Assembly: GCA_963969345.1 (NCBI GenBank)
Contig: OZ017769.1
Location: 6,823,725 to 6,887,724, forward strand
Length of the DNA: 64,000 bases
Reading direction: 5' to 3'
Source: Turbatrix aceti
Lineage: Eukaryota; Nematoda; Chromadorea; Rhabditida; Panagrolaimidae
Made by a program: the position numbers and the translations under genes. The notes beneath the pieces are model-generated. The model was not told the DNA's origin and ran no database searches. It worked only from the letters and a program-made list of their open reading frames with translations. This document shows, one piece after another, positions 1 through 15,000 of this stretch (the first letter of the stretch is position 1; each line of letters begins with the position of its first letter).

Positions 1-3000
1 CGAAGCCCGAATCGCTGCCATCCGCGACAAGCTCAACGACGATGTTTCGCACGTTGACTCGGCACTACTCGATGACAAGCAACGAGGCGAAATCGACGAT
101 CTCCATCGCATCCTTGACGCTGCCACCGATCGCATAAACAAGACTCGTGCCACTCTCGACGACGCTCTCAACGCAGCACAGGCCGCACAACAACGCAACG
201 CTGCTGCCAACCAGAGCCAGAAAGATCTCGCTGATGCACTTGCCGCAGCACAAACAGCCATCCAAGATCCGGCGTCGATTATTTCAACTTACGACAAGGT
301 TGAAGACCGTCTTGCCAAGGCTATTACCGATGCGCGTGCAGTCGTCGACGAAGCCAATACTGCTAATGACAGCCCAGTCGCCGAACGATTCGCTCAGCTT
401 CTGCCTGATGCTGAAGGCGCTGACAACGAGCTCAAGCGTCGCATCGATGCGTACAAAGAGTTCATTGAACAACGTGACACTCTCAACGCAGGAATCGATA
501 CAGCGCGTAACCTCGTCGACGAGGCCAACACCGACGCTCCTCTTCGTCCCCTGTCAGACGCTGTACAACAGCTTGAACAGCTCAAGTCAGCATCCGATAC
601 GCTGGAAAGCCACAAGCCACGCCTAGACACTATCGAACGCCTGTCTGAAGAACTACATCCCTGTGAAAATGTCTACTCTGACGTTCGTTTCGCGGAAACC
701 GACTGGGATGAGGTGCATGACGGCCTTGAGCAGCTATTGACCGACATCGACAACGAAACTGTGCAAGAACAAACGCTACAAGACGGCATCAAGCAAGTCA
801 TTGATGAGGCCAATCGTCTCGCTGACGAGGTCCCGAACGCTTCGAATGTCGATGAAGTCGTTGACCGTGCACTCCCCTCACTGCAAAGCGAACTCAACCG
901 CCTTGCAGAGGCAGACGCACAGGCACGCCAAAAGCGTCACCGTGTAGAACGTGCCAACGACCTTGACGAAGCGAAAGCAGCGGTCAACAAGTTGTCGGAT
1001 GCTGCAAACAAACGCCAAGACGATCTCCGACAAGAAGCAATCAACGCCGGCGTTGCCGCTGTTGCTGCTCTTACTTCAGCGCCTGTTGAGAGTCTCGAGC
1101 CTCAAGTCCTTGAAACCATCGCTTTGCAACTCGCGCAACTTCCGCCTGAAGATCCTGCAGTTGTTGCTGCGAAAGAACAAATTGCCAAAGCCAAGGCCGA
1201 GAAAGACGCTCGTGATGCCCTCGACAACAAGCTGCAGAACGAGATTGCTGATACCATCCAGAGCCTCAATGACGTCCAACAGGGCGTTGTAGCACCTGAA
1301 GGCGAAGAAGATCCGTCCAAGAGAAAGCGTAAGAAGTCCAAGGGCGCAAAACCGCTAGCAATCGTTGGCAACAACCGCGACGAACAGATTGACAACGCTG
1401 AGAAGGCACTCGCCGCTATCAACAATGACATTCTGCCTCGTCTTGAAGACATCAAACAACAAGCGCTTGATGGCAATCTTCCTACTGATGCCGTTGATGC
1501 GCAGACCAAGGCTGCCACTGATCTCGCAGACAAGCTTGGAAAAGAACTCGAAGCCAAACTCGCTGAACGTGATGAAGCCGCTGCTGTGCAAGGTGACGTT
1601 CAAAACCTCAACGGTGCCATCGCTAACGCTCAGGATGTAGCCAGCGATCAAGCGTTACCACAAAGTGTTGACGAAGGCCAACCCATTGTCGACGCTCTGC
1701 GTAAGGCAATCGGCGACATCGAAGGCGCTCTCACTCGTATCAATGAGCGTGATGTGCCGGAAGACGACGAAAACCGACCTACTGTTGACGCTGCTCGCGA
1801 TGCAGCCCAAAAGGCACTCGACACTCTCGGAAACAAGCAAGCCGCTGTCTCGCAACACCTCGATGCGCTTGCCGACTTCACGAAAAAGGCCGACGATGCC
1901 AAGAACACAGTCGACGCGCTTGCTGATACCGTACAGGCATTAGTCGACGATTTTGCTGCTGGAGACAAAAAGCCACTCACTGATGGCAAGGACGCACTAC
2001 GTCGTGCGCAAGCACTCGACGCACGTGCCGATGCTGTTGCCCAAGACGTCAACAACCTGCCAGCATCGCCGCTCAACGATCCTTCTATCGTTGACGGTCT
2101 CAAGGATCGCGTCAACAACGCGCGCCAGGCTGTCTCTGATCTTGCATCCAAATTGCAAGACGACATTGCCAACCAAGACAGCCTCCTTGATGACCAAAAT
2201 GCCATCATCGATGAAGTCAACAAGGCCGGAAACGAAGCCGCTGCTATCCAGCAGTCAGATGCCGACGACGAAACAAAGCGTGCCAAGTTAGCAGAGATCC
2301 AGGACAATCTTGATCGCCTCAAGGATCGTGTAGGCCAAGTCGAACAGCAGGCGGCCGCCAAGCCAGATTCCCTTGTCGCACCAGCCGAGTCCTTCAACCT
2401 ACCACTCGTTGCTCAAAACATCGACTCTATTGCACAGCTTATTGGCCAACAAGAAAAAGCCGCTACCGACGCACTTGCTCTCGCCGGAGTCAAGTCTGAC
2501 ATCGACCGTAACATCCATGCGCTGCGTGACAATGCTGAAAAGGCAGAACGTATCGACAACGATCCCGACGTAAACGAACAAGATTTACGCCAAGCTGCCC
2601 AAGACATTTCCAGCGCAGTGCCTCAGCTTGTTGCCAACATTGACGACTTGTTGAACCGTGCTGACCAGCTGCCCGAAGGCGACAATGTCCGCAACGCAGC
2701 AGTCAACGACGTTGCTCCACTTCGCGAGCGACTCGACGCTACGGGCCGCAGCCTTGGTGATCGTGCGGACGCTGTTCGTGACGTAAACGCACTGCTTGAT
2801 GACATTTCCAACGATCTGGGTGCTCTCCAAGACTCACTCAATGCCATTAAGCCTGAAGCCGAAAACGCTCCTGCAGAGATTGCCGACATCAAGAGTAACA
2901 ACGATTTGATCGGTCTACGCTTGGCTGAAGTCGAGCCTCAACTCGAAAACGTCAAACCCATTGTCGCGCCATCCAAACGCCTCGCCGCCTTGCTTGATGC

Positions 3001-6000
3001 CCAGCGTGCACTCGATGGCAACGCTGATGCACTGTCCGATGCTGCTAACCGTGAAGCCAAGCAACGCGCCGACGTTGACGCCTTCAACACCGTGCTCAAC
3101 GATGCCGCAAATGCCGTGGCTAACGCTGAAAACGCAGTCGACAGCGCAGCACCTACGCCAAGCGCCCTCGAGCTTCTCGCCAGTGACACACTGCCTCCTG
3201 TCAACGAGGTGGTCGATCGTCTCACAGCGGCAGAGCCTCCTAACGCCGACCTAGCTTCGGCCAAAAAAGACGTCGTCAAACGCGCCAAGGCAGTCAACGA
3301 CAAACTACGCGACAAGCTGGCCAACGCTCGCGAACAGGCTGCTCTCACAGTCGACATCGGACGCGCTCTCGACAACCTTGGTGCTGAAACGCAAGATCTC
3401 TCAGACCACTACGCCGATGGCAAACAGCAACCGCTTGCGCAGGCAATCGATGACCGCGACGCACTTTCCCGCGTTACGGAGCGTCTTGCACCGCTCGAAA
3501 TTGACCGCATCGAAGACAAGCCGACTCGTGATCAGCTGGCAGCCAAGGCAGAGAACGTGCGACACGCCGTTGCAGAATTGGCCCCACTTCTCGCTAACGA
3601 CATTCAGCGCGAAGAACGCATCGTCCAAGATGCCCGCGACGCAGATGCTCGAGTCAACACACTCGCAGACGCTATCGCATCGGCCGTACCACCATTTGAC
3701 GCAGTCACTGACTCTGTCCACGACGTCCGCAACGGTGTCGCCCCCATTGACGACGAACTTGCAACACCCCTTCAGTACGTTGCCCATGGTCGCGATCCTG
3801 GTGCACTGACAAAGCGTGTCGACGATTTGGCCGCTCAGCTCGCCGACAAGAAGCGAGCCGCAGAAGCCCGCCAAAAGATCGACTCTGTCCAAGCAGAACT
3901 CCCTGCTATCCGCGTTGAATTGGAGCAAGCAGCCAAGTCTTACACCGACGAGCTGCCTACGGAAGTACAAGACCAAGAACAAGTTCTCAAAAACCTTGAA
4001 GAGCAGAACAACCGCCTCAACAGCCTCCTTGACAGCCTACCAGAAGGACCGGAACGCGATGCCATCCGTCAAGAAAACCAATCGCAATTGGATAAACTCG
4101 GGGACCTCATTGGCAAACTGCGAGATTCGGTTGGTCAAAAGGTGGCAGCCATCGCCGCCTTGCTCGCGTCCAAGAAGAGTGCGAACCACGAACTCGACGC
4201 AGTCAACGGCGATATTGACCGTCTCGATCAAAATGTTGATCCAGCTGCACCACCGCAGGCACTCAAAGACCGCCTTGACGAACTTGCACAAGCCGAAGCC
4301 CGAATCGCTGCCATCCGCGACAAGCTCAACGACGATGTTTCGCACGTTGACTCGGCACTACTCGATGACAAGCAACGAGGCGAAATCGACGATCTCCATC
4401 GCATCCTTGACGCTGCCACCGATCGCATAAACAAGACTCGTGCCACTCTCGACGACGCTCTCAACGCAGCACAGGCCGCACAACAACGCAACGCTGCTGC
4501 CAACCAGAGCCAGAAAGATCTCGCTGATGCACTTGCCGCAGCACAAACAGCCATCCAAGATCCGGCGTCGATTATTTCAACTTACGACAAGGTTGAAGAC
4601 CGTCTTGCCAAGGCTATTACCGATGCGCGTGCAGTCGTCGACGAAGCCAATACTGCTAATGACAGCCCAGTCGCCGAACGATTCGCTCAGCTTCTGCCTG
4701 ATGCTGAAGGCGCTGACAACGAGCTCAAGCGTCGCATCGATGCGTACAAAGAGTTCATTGAACAACGTGACACTCTCAACGCAGGAATCGATACAGCGCG
4801 TAACCTCGTCGACGAGGCCAACACCGACGCTCCTCTTCGTCCCCTGTCAGACGCTGTACAACAGCTTGAACAGCTCAAGTCAGCATCCGATACGCTGGAA
4901 AGCCACAAGCCACGCCTAGACACTATCGAACGCCTGTCTGAAGAACTACATCCCTGTGAAAATGTCTACTCTGACGTTCGTTTCGCGGAAACCGACTGGG
5001 ATGAGGTGCATGACGGCCTTGAGCAGCTATTGACCGACATCGACAACGAAACTGTGCAAGAACAAACGCTACAAGACGGCATCAAGCAAGTCATTGATGA
5101 GGCCAATCGTCTCGCTGACGAGGTCCCGAACGCTTCGAATGTCGATGAAGTCGTTGACCGTGCACTCCCCTCACTGCAAAGCGAACTCAACCGCCTTGCA
5201 GAGGCAGACGCACAGGCACGCCAAAAGCGTCACCGTGTAGAACGTGCCAACGACCTTGACGAAGCGAAAGCAGCGGTCAACAAGTTGTCGGATGCTGCAA
5301 ACAAACGCCAAGACGATCTCCGACAAGAAGCAATCAACGCCGGCGTTGCCGCTGTTGCTGCTCTTACTTCAGCGCCTGTTGAGAGTCTCGAGCCTCAAGT
5401 CCTTGAAACCATCGCTTTGCAACTCGCGCAACTTCCGCCTGAAGATCCTGCAGTTGTTGCTGCGAAAGAACAAATTGCCAAAGCCAAGGCCGAGAAAGAC
5501 GCTCGTGATGCCCTCGACAACAAGCTGCAGAACGAGATTGCTGATACCATCCAGAGCCTCAATGACGTCCAACAGGGCGTTGTAGCACCTGAAGGCGAAG
5601 AAGATCCGTCCAAGAGAAAGCGTAAGAAGTCCAAGGGCGCAAAACCGCTAGCAATCGTTGGCAACAACCGCGACGAACAGATTGACAACGCTGAGAAGGC
5701 ACTCGCCGCTATCAACAATGACATTCTGCCTCGTCTTGAAGACATCAAACAACAAGCGCTTGATGGCAATCTTCCTACTGATGCCGTTGATGCGCAGACC
5801 AAGGCTGCCACTGATCTCGCAGACAAGCTTGGAAAAGAACTCGAAGCCAAACTCGCTGAACGTGATGAAGCCGCTGCTGTGCAAGGTGACGTTCAAAACC
5901 TCAACGGTGCCATCGCTAACGCTCAGGATGTAGCCAGCGATCAAGCGTTACCACAAAGTGTTGACGAAGGCCAACCCATTGTCGACGCTCTGCGTAAGGC

Positions 6001-9000
6001 AATCGGCGACATCGAAGGCGCTCTCACTCGTATCAATGAGCGTGATGTGCCGGAAGACGACGAAAACCGACCTACTGTTGACGCTGCTCGCGATGCAGCC
6101 CAAAAGGCACTCGACACTCTCGGAAACAAGCAAGCCGCTGTCTCGCAACACCTCGATGCGCTTGCCGACTTCACGAAAAAGGCCGACGATGCCAAGAACA
6201 CAGTCGACGCGCTTGCTGATACCGTACAGGCATTAGTCGACGATTTTGCTGCTGGAGACAAAAAGCCACTCACTGATGGCAAGGACGCACTACGTCGTGC
6301 GCAAGCACTCGACGCACGTGCCGATGCTGTTGCCCAAGACGTCAACAACCTGCCAGCATCGCCGCTCAACGATCCTTCTATCGTTGACGGTCTCAAGGAT
6401 CGCGTCAACAACGCGCGCCAGGCTGTCTCTGATCTTGCATCCAAATTGCAAGACGACATTGCCAACCAAGACAGCCTCCTTGATGACCAAAATGCCATCA
6501 TCGATGAAGTCAACAAGGCCGGAAACGAAGCCGCTGCTATCCAGCAGTCAGATGCCGACGACGAAACAAAGCGTGCCAAGTTAGCAGAGATCCAGGACAA
6601 TCTTGATCGCCTCAAGGATCGTGTAGGCCAAGTCGAACAGCAGGCGGCCGCCAAGCCAGATTCCCTTGTCGCACCAGCCGAGTCCTTCAACCTACCACTC
6701 GTTGCTCAAAACATCGACTCTATTGCACAGCTTATTGGCCAACAAGAAAAAGCCGCTACCGACGCACTTGCTCTCGCCGGAGTCAAGTCTGACATCGACC
6801 GTAACATCCATGCGCTGCGTGACAATGCTGAAAAGGCAGAACGTATCGACAACGATCCCGACGTAAACGAACAAGATTTACGCCAAGCTGCCCAAGACAT
6901 TTCCAGCGCAGTGCCTCAGCTTGTTGCCAACATTGACGACTTGTTGAACCGTGCTGACCAGCTGCCCGAAGGCGACAATGTCCGCAACGCAGCAGTCAAC
7001 GACGTTGCTCCACTTCGCGAGCGACTCGACGCTACGGGCCGCAGCCTTGGTGATCGTGCGGACGCTGTTCGTGACGTAAACGCACTGCTTGATGACATTT
7101 CCAACGATCTGGGTGCTCTCCAAGACTCACTCAATGCCATTAAGCCTGAAGCCGAAAACGCTCCTGCAGAGATTGCCGACATCAAGAGTAACAACGATTT
7201 GATCGGTCTACGCTTGGCTGAAGTCGAGCCTCAACTCGAAAACGTCAAACCCATTGTCGCGCCATCCAAACGCCTCGCCGCCTTGCTTGATGCCCAGCGT
7301 GCACTCGATGGCAACGCTGATGCACTGTCCGATGCTGCTAACCGTGAAGCCAAGCAACGCGCCGACGTTGACGCCTTCAACACCGTGCTCAACGATGCCG
7401 CAAATGCCGTGGCTAACGCTGAAAACGCAGTCGACAGCGCAGCACCTACGCCAAGCGCCCTCGAGCTTCTCGCCAGTGACACACTGCCTCCTGTCAACGA
7501 GGTGGTCGATCGTCTCACAGCGGCAGAGCCTCCTAACGCCGACCTAGCTTCGGCCAAAAAAGACGTCGTCAAACGCGCCAAGGCAGTCAACGACAAACTA
7601 CGCGACAAGCTGGCCAACGCTCGCGAACAGGCTGCTCTCACAGTCGACATCGGACGCGCTCTCGACAACCTTGGTGCTGAAACGCAAGATCTCTCAGACC
7701 ACTACGCCGATGGCAAACAGCAACCGCTTGCGCAGGCAATCGATGACCGCGACGCACTTTCCCGCGTTACGGAGCGTCTTGCACCGCTCGAAATTGACCG
7801 CATCGAAGACAAGCCGACTCGTGATCAGCTGGCAGCCAAGGCAGAGAACGTGCGACACGCCGTTGCAGAATTGGCCCCACTTCTCGCTAACGACATTCAG
7901 CGCGAAGAACGCATCGTCCAAGATGCCCGCGACGCAGATGCTCGAGTCAACACACTCGCAGACGCTATCGCATCGGCCGTACCACCATTTGACGCAGTCA
8001 CTGACTCTGTCCACGACGTCCGCAACGGTGTCGCCCCCATTGACGACGAACTTGCAACACCCCTTCAGTACGTTGCCCATGGTCGCGATCCTGGTGCACT
8101 GACAAAGCGTGTCGACGATTTGGCCGCTCAGCTCGCCGACAAGAAGCGAGCCGCAGAAGCCCGCCAAAAGATCGACTCTGTCCAAGCAGAACTCCCTGCT
8201 ATCCGCGTTGAATTGGAGCAAGCAGCCAAGTCTTACACCGACGAGCTGCCTACGGAAGTACAAGACCAAGAACAAGTTCTCAAAAACCTTGAAGAGCAGA
8301 ACAACCGCCTCAACAGCCTCCTTGACAGCCTACCAGAAGGACCGGAACGCGATGCCATCCGTCAAGAAAACCAATCGCAATTGGATAAACTCGGGGACCT
8401 CATTGGCAAACTGCGAGATTCGGTTGGTCAAAAGGTGGCAGCCATCGCCGCCTTGCTCGCGTCCAAGAAGAGTGCGAACCACGAACTCGACGCAGTCAAC
8501 GGCGATATTGACCGTCTCGATCAAAATGTTGATCCAGCTGCACCACCGCAGGCACTCAAAGACCGCCTTGACGAACTTGCACAAGCCGAAGCCCGAATCG
8601 CTGCCATCCGCGACAAGCTCAACGACGATGTTTCGCACGTTGACTCGGCACTACTCGATGACAAGCAACGAGGCGAAATCGACGATCTCCATCGCATCCT
8701 TGACGCTGCCACCGATCGCATAAACAAGACTCGTGCCACTCTCGACGACGCTCTCAACGCAGCACAGGCCGCACAACAACGCAACGCTGCTGCCAACCAG
8801 AGCCAGAAAGATCTCGCTGATGCACTTGCCGCAGCACAAACAGCCATCCAAGATCCGGCGTCGATTATTTCAACTTACGACAAGGTTGAAGACCGTCTTG
8901 CCAAGGCTATTACCGATGCGCGTGCAGTCGTCGACGAAGCCAATACTGCTAATGACAGCCCAGTCGCCGAACGATTCGCTCAGCTTCTGCCTGATGCTGA

Positions 9001-12000
9001 AGGCGCTGACAACGAGCTCAAGCGTCGCATCGATGCGTACAAAGAGTTCATTGAACAACGTGACACTCTCAACGCAGGAATCGATACAGCGCGTAACCTC
9101 GTCGACGAGGCCAACACCGACGCTCCTCTTCGTCCCCTGTCAGACGCTGTACAACAGCTTGAACAGCTCAAGTCAGCATCCGATACGCTGGAAAGCCACA
9201 AGCCACGCCTAGACACTATCGAACGCCTGTCTGAAGAACTACATCCCTGTGAAAATGTCTACTCTGACGTTCGTTTCGCGGAAACCGACTGGGATGAGGT
9301 GCATGACGGCCTTGAGCAGCTATTGACCGACATCGACAACGAAACTGTGCAAGAACAAACGCTACAAGACGGCATCAAGCAAGTCATTGATGAGGCCAAT
9401 CGTCTCGCTGACGAGGTCCCGAACGCTTCGAATGTCGATGAAGTCGTTGACCGTGCACTCCCCTCACTGCAAAGCGAACTCAACCGCCTTGCAGAGGCAG
9501 ACGCACAGGCACGCCAAAAGCGTCACCGTGTAGAACGTGCCAACGACCTTGACGAAGCGAAAGCAGCGGTCAACAAGTTGTCGGATGCTGCAAACAAACG
9601 CCAAGACGATCTCCGACAAGAAGCAATCAACGCCGGCGTTGCCGCTGTTGCTGCTCTTACTTCAGCGCCTGTTGAGAGTCTCGAGCCTCAAGTCCTTGAA
9701 ACCATCGCTTTGCAACTCGCGCAACTTCCGCCTGAAGATCCTGCAGTTGTTGCTGCGAAAGAACAAATTGCCAAAGCCAAGGCCGAGAAAGACGCTCGTG
9801 ATGCCCTCGACAACAAGCTGCAGAACGAGATTGCTGATACCATCCAGAGCCTCAATGACGTCCAACAGGGCGTTGTAGCACCTGAAGGCGAAGAAGATCC
9901 GTCCAAGAGAAAGCGTAAGAAGTCCAAGGGCGCAAAACCGCTAGCAATCGTTGGCAACAACCGCGACGAACAGATTGACAACGCTGAGAAGGCACTCGCC
10001 GCTATCAACAATGACATTCTGCCTCGTCTTGAAGACATCAAACAACAAGCGCTTGATGGCAATCTTCCTACTGATGCCGTTGATGCGCAGACCAAGGCTG
10101 CCACTGATCTCGCAGACAAGCTTGGAAAAGAACTCGAAGCCAAACTCGCTGAACGTGATGAAGCCGCTGCTGTGCAAGGTGACGTTCAAAACCTCAACGG
10201 TGCCATCGCTAACGCTCAGGATGTAGCCAGCGATCAAGCGTTACCACAAAGTGTTGACGAAGGCCAACCCATTGTCGACGCTCTGCGTAAGGCAATCGGC
10301 GACATCGAAGGCGCTCTCACTCGTATCAATGAGCGTGATGTGCCGGAAGACGACGAAAACCGACCTACTGTTGACGCTGCTCGCGATGCAGCCCAAAAGG
10401 CACTCGACACTCTCGGAAACAAGCAAGCCGCTGTCTCGCAACACCTCGATGCGCTTGCCGACTTCACGAAAAAGGCCGACGATGCCAAGAACACAGTCGA
10501 CGCGCTTGCTGATACCGTACAGGCATTAGTCGACGATTTTGCTGCTGGAGACAAAAAGCCACTCACTGATGGCAAGGACGCACTACGTCGTGCGCAAGCA
10601 CTCGACGCACGTGCCGATGCTGTTGCCCAAGACGTCAACAACCTGCCAGCATCGCCGCTCAACGATCCTTCTATCGTTGACGGTCTCAAGGATCGCGTCA
10701 ACAACGCGCGCCAGGCTGTCTCTGATCTTGCATCCAAATTGCAAGACGACATTGCCAACCAAGACAGCCTCCTTGATGACCAAAATGCCATCATCGATGA
10801 AGTCAACAAGGCCGGAAACGAAGCCGCTGCTATCCAGCAGTCAGATGCCGACGACGAAACAAAGCGTGCCAAGTTAGCAGAGATCCAGGACAATCTTGAT
10901 CGCCTCAAGGATCGTGTAGGCCAAGTCGAACAGCAGGCGGCCGCCAAGCCAGATTCCCTTGTCGCACCAGCCGAGTCCTTCAACCTACCACTCGTTGCTC
11001 AAAACATCGACTCTATTGCACAGCTTATTGGCCAACAAGAAAAAGCCGCTACCGACGCACTTGCTCTCGCCGGAGTCAAGTCTGACATCGACCGTAACAT
11101 CCATGCGCTGCGTGACAATGCTGAAAAGGCAGAACGTATCGACAACGATCCCGACGTAAACGAACAAGATTTACGCCAAGCTGCCCAAGACATTTCCAGC
11201 GCAGTGCCTCAGCTTGTTGCCAACATTGACGACTTGTTGAACCGTGCTGACCAGCTGCCCGAAGGCGACAATGTCCGCAACGCAGCAGTCAACGACGTTG
11301 CTCCACTTCGCGAGCGACTCGACGCTACGGGCCGCAGCCTTGGTGATCGTGCGGACGCTGTTCGTGACGTAAACGCACTGCTTGATGACATTTCCAACGA
11401 TCTGGGTGCTCTCCAAGACTCACTCAATGCCATTAAGCCTGAAGCCGAAAACGCTCCTGCAGAGATTGCCGACATCAAGAGTAACAACGATTTGATCGGT
11501 CTACGCTTGGCTGAAGTCGAGCCTCAACTCGAAAACGTCAAACCCATTGTCGCGCCATCCAAACGCCTCGCCGCCTTGCTTGATGCCCAGCGTGCACTCG
11601 ATGGCAACGCTGATGCACTGTCCGATGCTGCTAACCGTGAAGCCAAGCAACGCGCCGACGTTGACGCCTTCAACACCGTGCTCAACGATGCCGCAAATGC
11701 CGTGGCTAACGCTGAAAACGCAGTCGACAGCGCAGCACCTACGCCAAGCGCCCTCGAGCTTCTCGCCAGTGACACACTGCCTCCTGTCAACGAGGTGGTC
11801 GATCGTCTCACAGCGGCAGAGCCTCCTAACGCCGACCTAGCTTCGGCCAAAAAAGACGTCGTCAAACGCGCCAAGGCAGTCAACGACAAACTACGCGACA
11901 AGCTGGCCAACGCTCGCGAACAGGCTGCTCTCACAGTCGACATCGGACGCGCTCTCGACAACCTTGGTGCTGAAACGCAAGATCTCTCAGACCACTACGC

Positions 12001-15000
12001 CGATGGCAAACAGCAACCGCTTGCGCAGGCAATCGATGACCGCGACGCACTTTCCCGCGTTACGGAGCGTCTTGCACCGCTCGAAATTGACCGCATCGAA
12101 GACAAGCCGACTCGTGATCAGCTGGCAGCCAAGGCAGAGAACGTGCGACACGCCGTTGCAGAATTGGCCCCACTTCTCGCTAACGACATTCAGCGCGAAG
12201 AACGCATCGTCCAAGATGCCCGCGACGCAGATGCTCGAGTCAACACACTCGCAGACGCTATCGCATCGGCCGTACCACCATTTGACGCAGTCACTGACTC
12301 TGTCCACGACGTCCGCAACGGTGTCGCCCCCATTGACGACGAACTTGCAACACCCCTTCAGTACGTTGCCCATGGTCGCGATCCTGGTGCACTGACAAAG
12401 CGTGTCGACGATTTGGCCGCTCAGCTCGCCGACAAGAAGCGAGCCGCAGAAGCCCGCCAAAAGATCGACTCTGTCCAAGCAGAACTCCCTGCTATCCGCG
12501 TTGAATTGGAGCAAGCAGCCAAGTCTTACACCGACGAGCTGCCTACGGAAGTACAAGACCAAGAACAAGTTCTCAAAAACCTTGAAGAGCAGAACAACCG
12601 CCTCAACAGCCTCCTTGACAGCCTACCAGAAGGACCGGAACGCGATGCCATCCGTCAAGAAAACCAATCGCAATTGGATAAACTCGGGGACCTCATTGGC
12701 AAACTGCGAGATTCGGTTGGTCAAAAGGTGGCAGCCATCGCCGCCTTGCTCGCGTCCAAGAAGAGTGCGAACCACGAACTCGACGCAGTCAACGGCGATA
12801 TTGACCGTCTCGATCAAAATGTTGATCCAGCTGCACCACCGCAGGCACTCAAAGACCGCCTTGACGAACTTGCACAAGCCGAAGCCCGAATCGCTGCCAT
12901 CCGCGACAAGCTCAACGACGATGTTTCGCACGTTGACTCGGCACTACTCGATGACAAGCAACGAGGCGAAATCGACGATCTCCATCGCATCCTTGACGCT
13001 GCCACCGATCGCATAAACAAGACTCGTGCCACTCTCGACGACGCTCTCAACGCAGCACAGGCCGCACAACAACGCAACGCTGCTGCCAACCAGAGCCAGA
13101 AAGATCTCGCTGATGCACTTGCCGCAGCACAAACAGCCATCCAAGATCCGGCGTCGATTATTTCAACTTACGACAAGGTTGAAGACCGTCTTGCCAAGGC
13201 TATTACCGATGCGCGTGCAGTCGTCGACGAAGCCAATACTGCTAATGACAGCCCAGTCGCCGAACGATTCGCTCAGCTTCTGCCTGATGCTGAAGGCGCT
13301 GACAACGAGCTCAAGCGTCGCATCGATGCGTACAAAGAGTTCATTGAACAACGTGACACTCTCAACGCAGGAATCGATACAGCGCGTAACCTCGTCGACG
13401 AGGCCAACACCGACGCTCCTCTTCGTCCCCTGTCAGACGCTGTACAACAGCTTGAACAGCTCAAGTCAGCATCCGATACGCTGGAAAGCCACAAGCCACG
13501 CCTAGACACTATCGAACGCCTGTCTGAAGAACTACATCCCTGTGAAAATGTCTACTCTGACGTTCGTTTCGCGGAAACCGACTGGGATGAGGTGCATGAC
13601 GGCCTTGAGCAGCTATTGACCGACATCGACAACGAAACTGTGCAAGAACAAACGCTACAAGACGGCATCAAGCAAGTCATTGATGAGGCCAATCGTCTCG
13701 CTGACGAGGTCCCGAACGCTTCGAATGTCGATGAAGTCGTTGACCGTGCACTCCCCTCACTGCAAAGCGAACTCAACCGCCTTGCAGAGGCAGACGCACA
13801 GGCACGCCAAAAGCGTCACCGTGTAGAACGTGCCAACGACCTTGACGAAGCGAAAGCAGCGGTCAACAAGTTGTCGGATGCTGCAAACAAACGCCAAGAC
13901 GATCTCCGACAAGAAGCAATCAACGCCGGCGTTGCCGCTGTTGCTGCTCTTACTTCAGCGCCTGTTGAGAGTCTCGAGCCTCAAGTCCTTGAAACCATCG
14001 CTTTGCAACTCGCGCAACTTCCGCCTGAAGATCCTGCAGTTGTTGCTGCGAAAGAACAAATTGCCAAAGCCAAGGCCGAGAAAGACGCTCGTGATGCCCT
14101 CGACAACAAGCTGCAGAACGAGATTGCTGATACCATCCAGAGCCTCAATGACGTCCAACAGGGCGTTGTAGCACCTGAAGGCGAAGAAGATCCGTCCAAG
14201 AGAAAGCGTAAGAAGTCCAAGGGCGCAAAACCGCTAGCAATCGTTGGCAACAACCGCGACGAACAGATTGACAACGCTGAGAAGGCACTCGCCGCTATCA
14301 ACAATGACATTCTGCCTCGTCTTGAAGACATCAAACAACAAGCGCTTGATGGCAATCTTCCTACTGATGCCGTTGATGCGCAGACCAAGGCTGCCACTGA
14401 TCTCGCAGACAAGCTTGGAAAAGAACTCGAAGCCAAACTCGCTGAACGTGATGAAGCCGCTGCTGTGCAAGGTGACGTTCAAAACCTCAACGGTGCCATC
14501 GCTAACGCTCAGGATGTAGCCAGCGATCAAGCGTTACCACAAAGTGTTGACGAAGGCCAACCCATTGTCGACGCTCTGCGTAAGGCAATCGGCGACATCG
14601 AAGGCGCTCTCACTCGTATCAATGAGCGTGATGTGCCGGAAGACGACGAAAACCGACCTACTGTTGACGCTGCTCGCGATGCAGCCCAAAAGGCACTCGA
14701 CACTCTCGGAAACAAGCAAGCCGCTGTCTCGCAACACCTCGATGCGCTTGCCGACTTCACGAAAAAGGCCGACGATGCCAAGAACACAGTCGACGCGCTT
14801 GCTGATACCGTACAGGCATTAGTCGACGATTTTGCTGCTGGAGACAAAAAGCCACTCACTGATGGCAAGGACGCACTACGTCGTGCGCAAGCACTCGACG
14901 CACGTGCCGATGCTGTTGCCCAAGACGTCAACAACCTGCCAGCATCGCCGCTCAACGATCCTTCTATCGTTGACGGTCTCAAGGATCGCGTCAACAACGC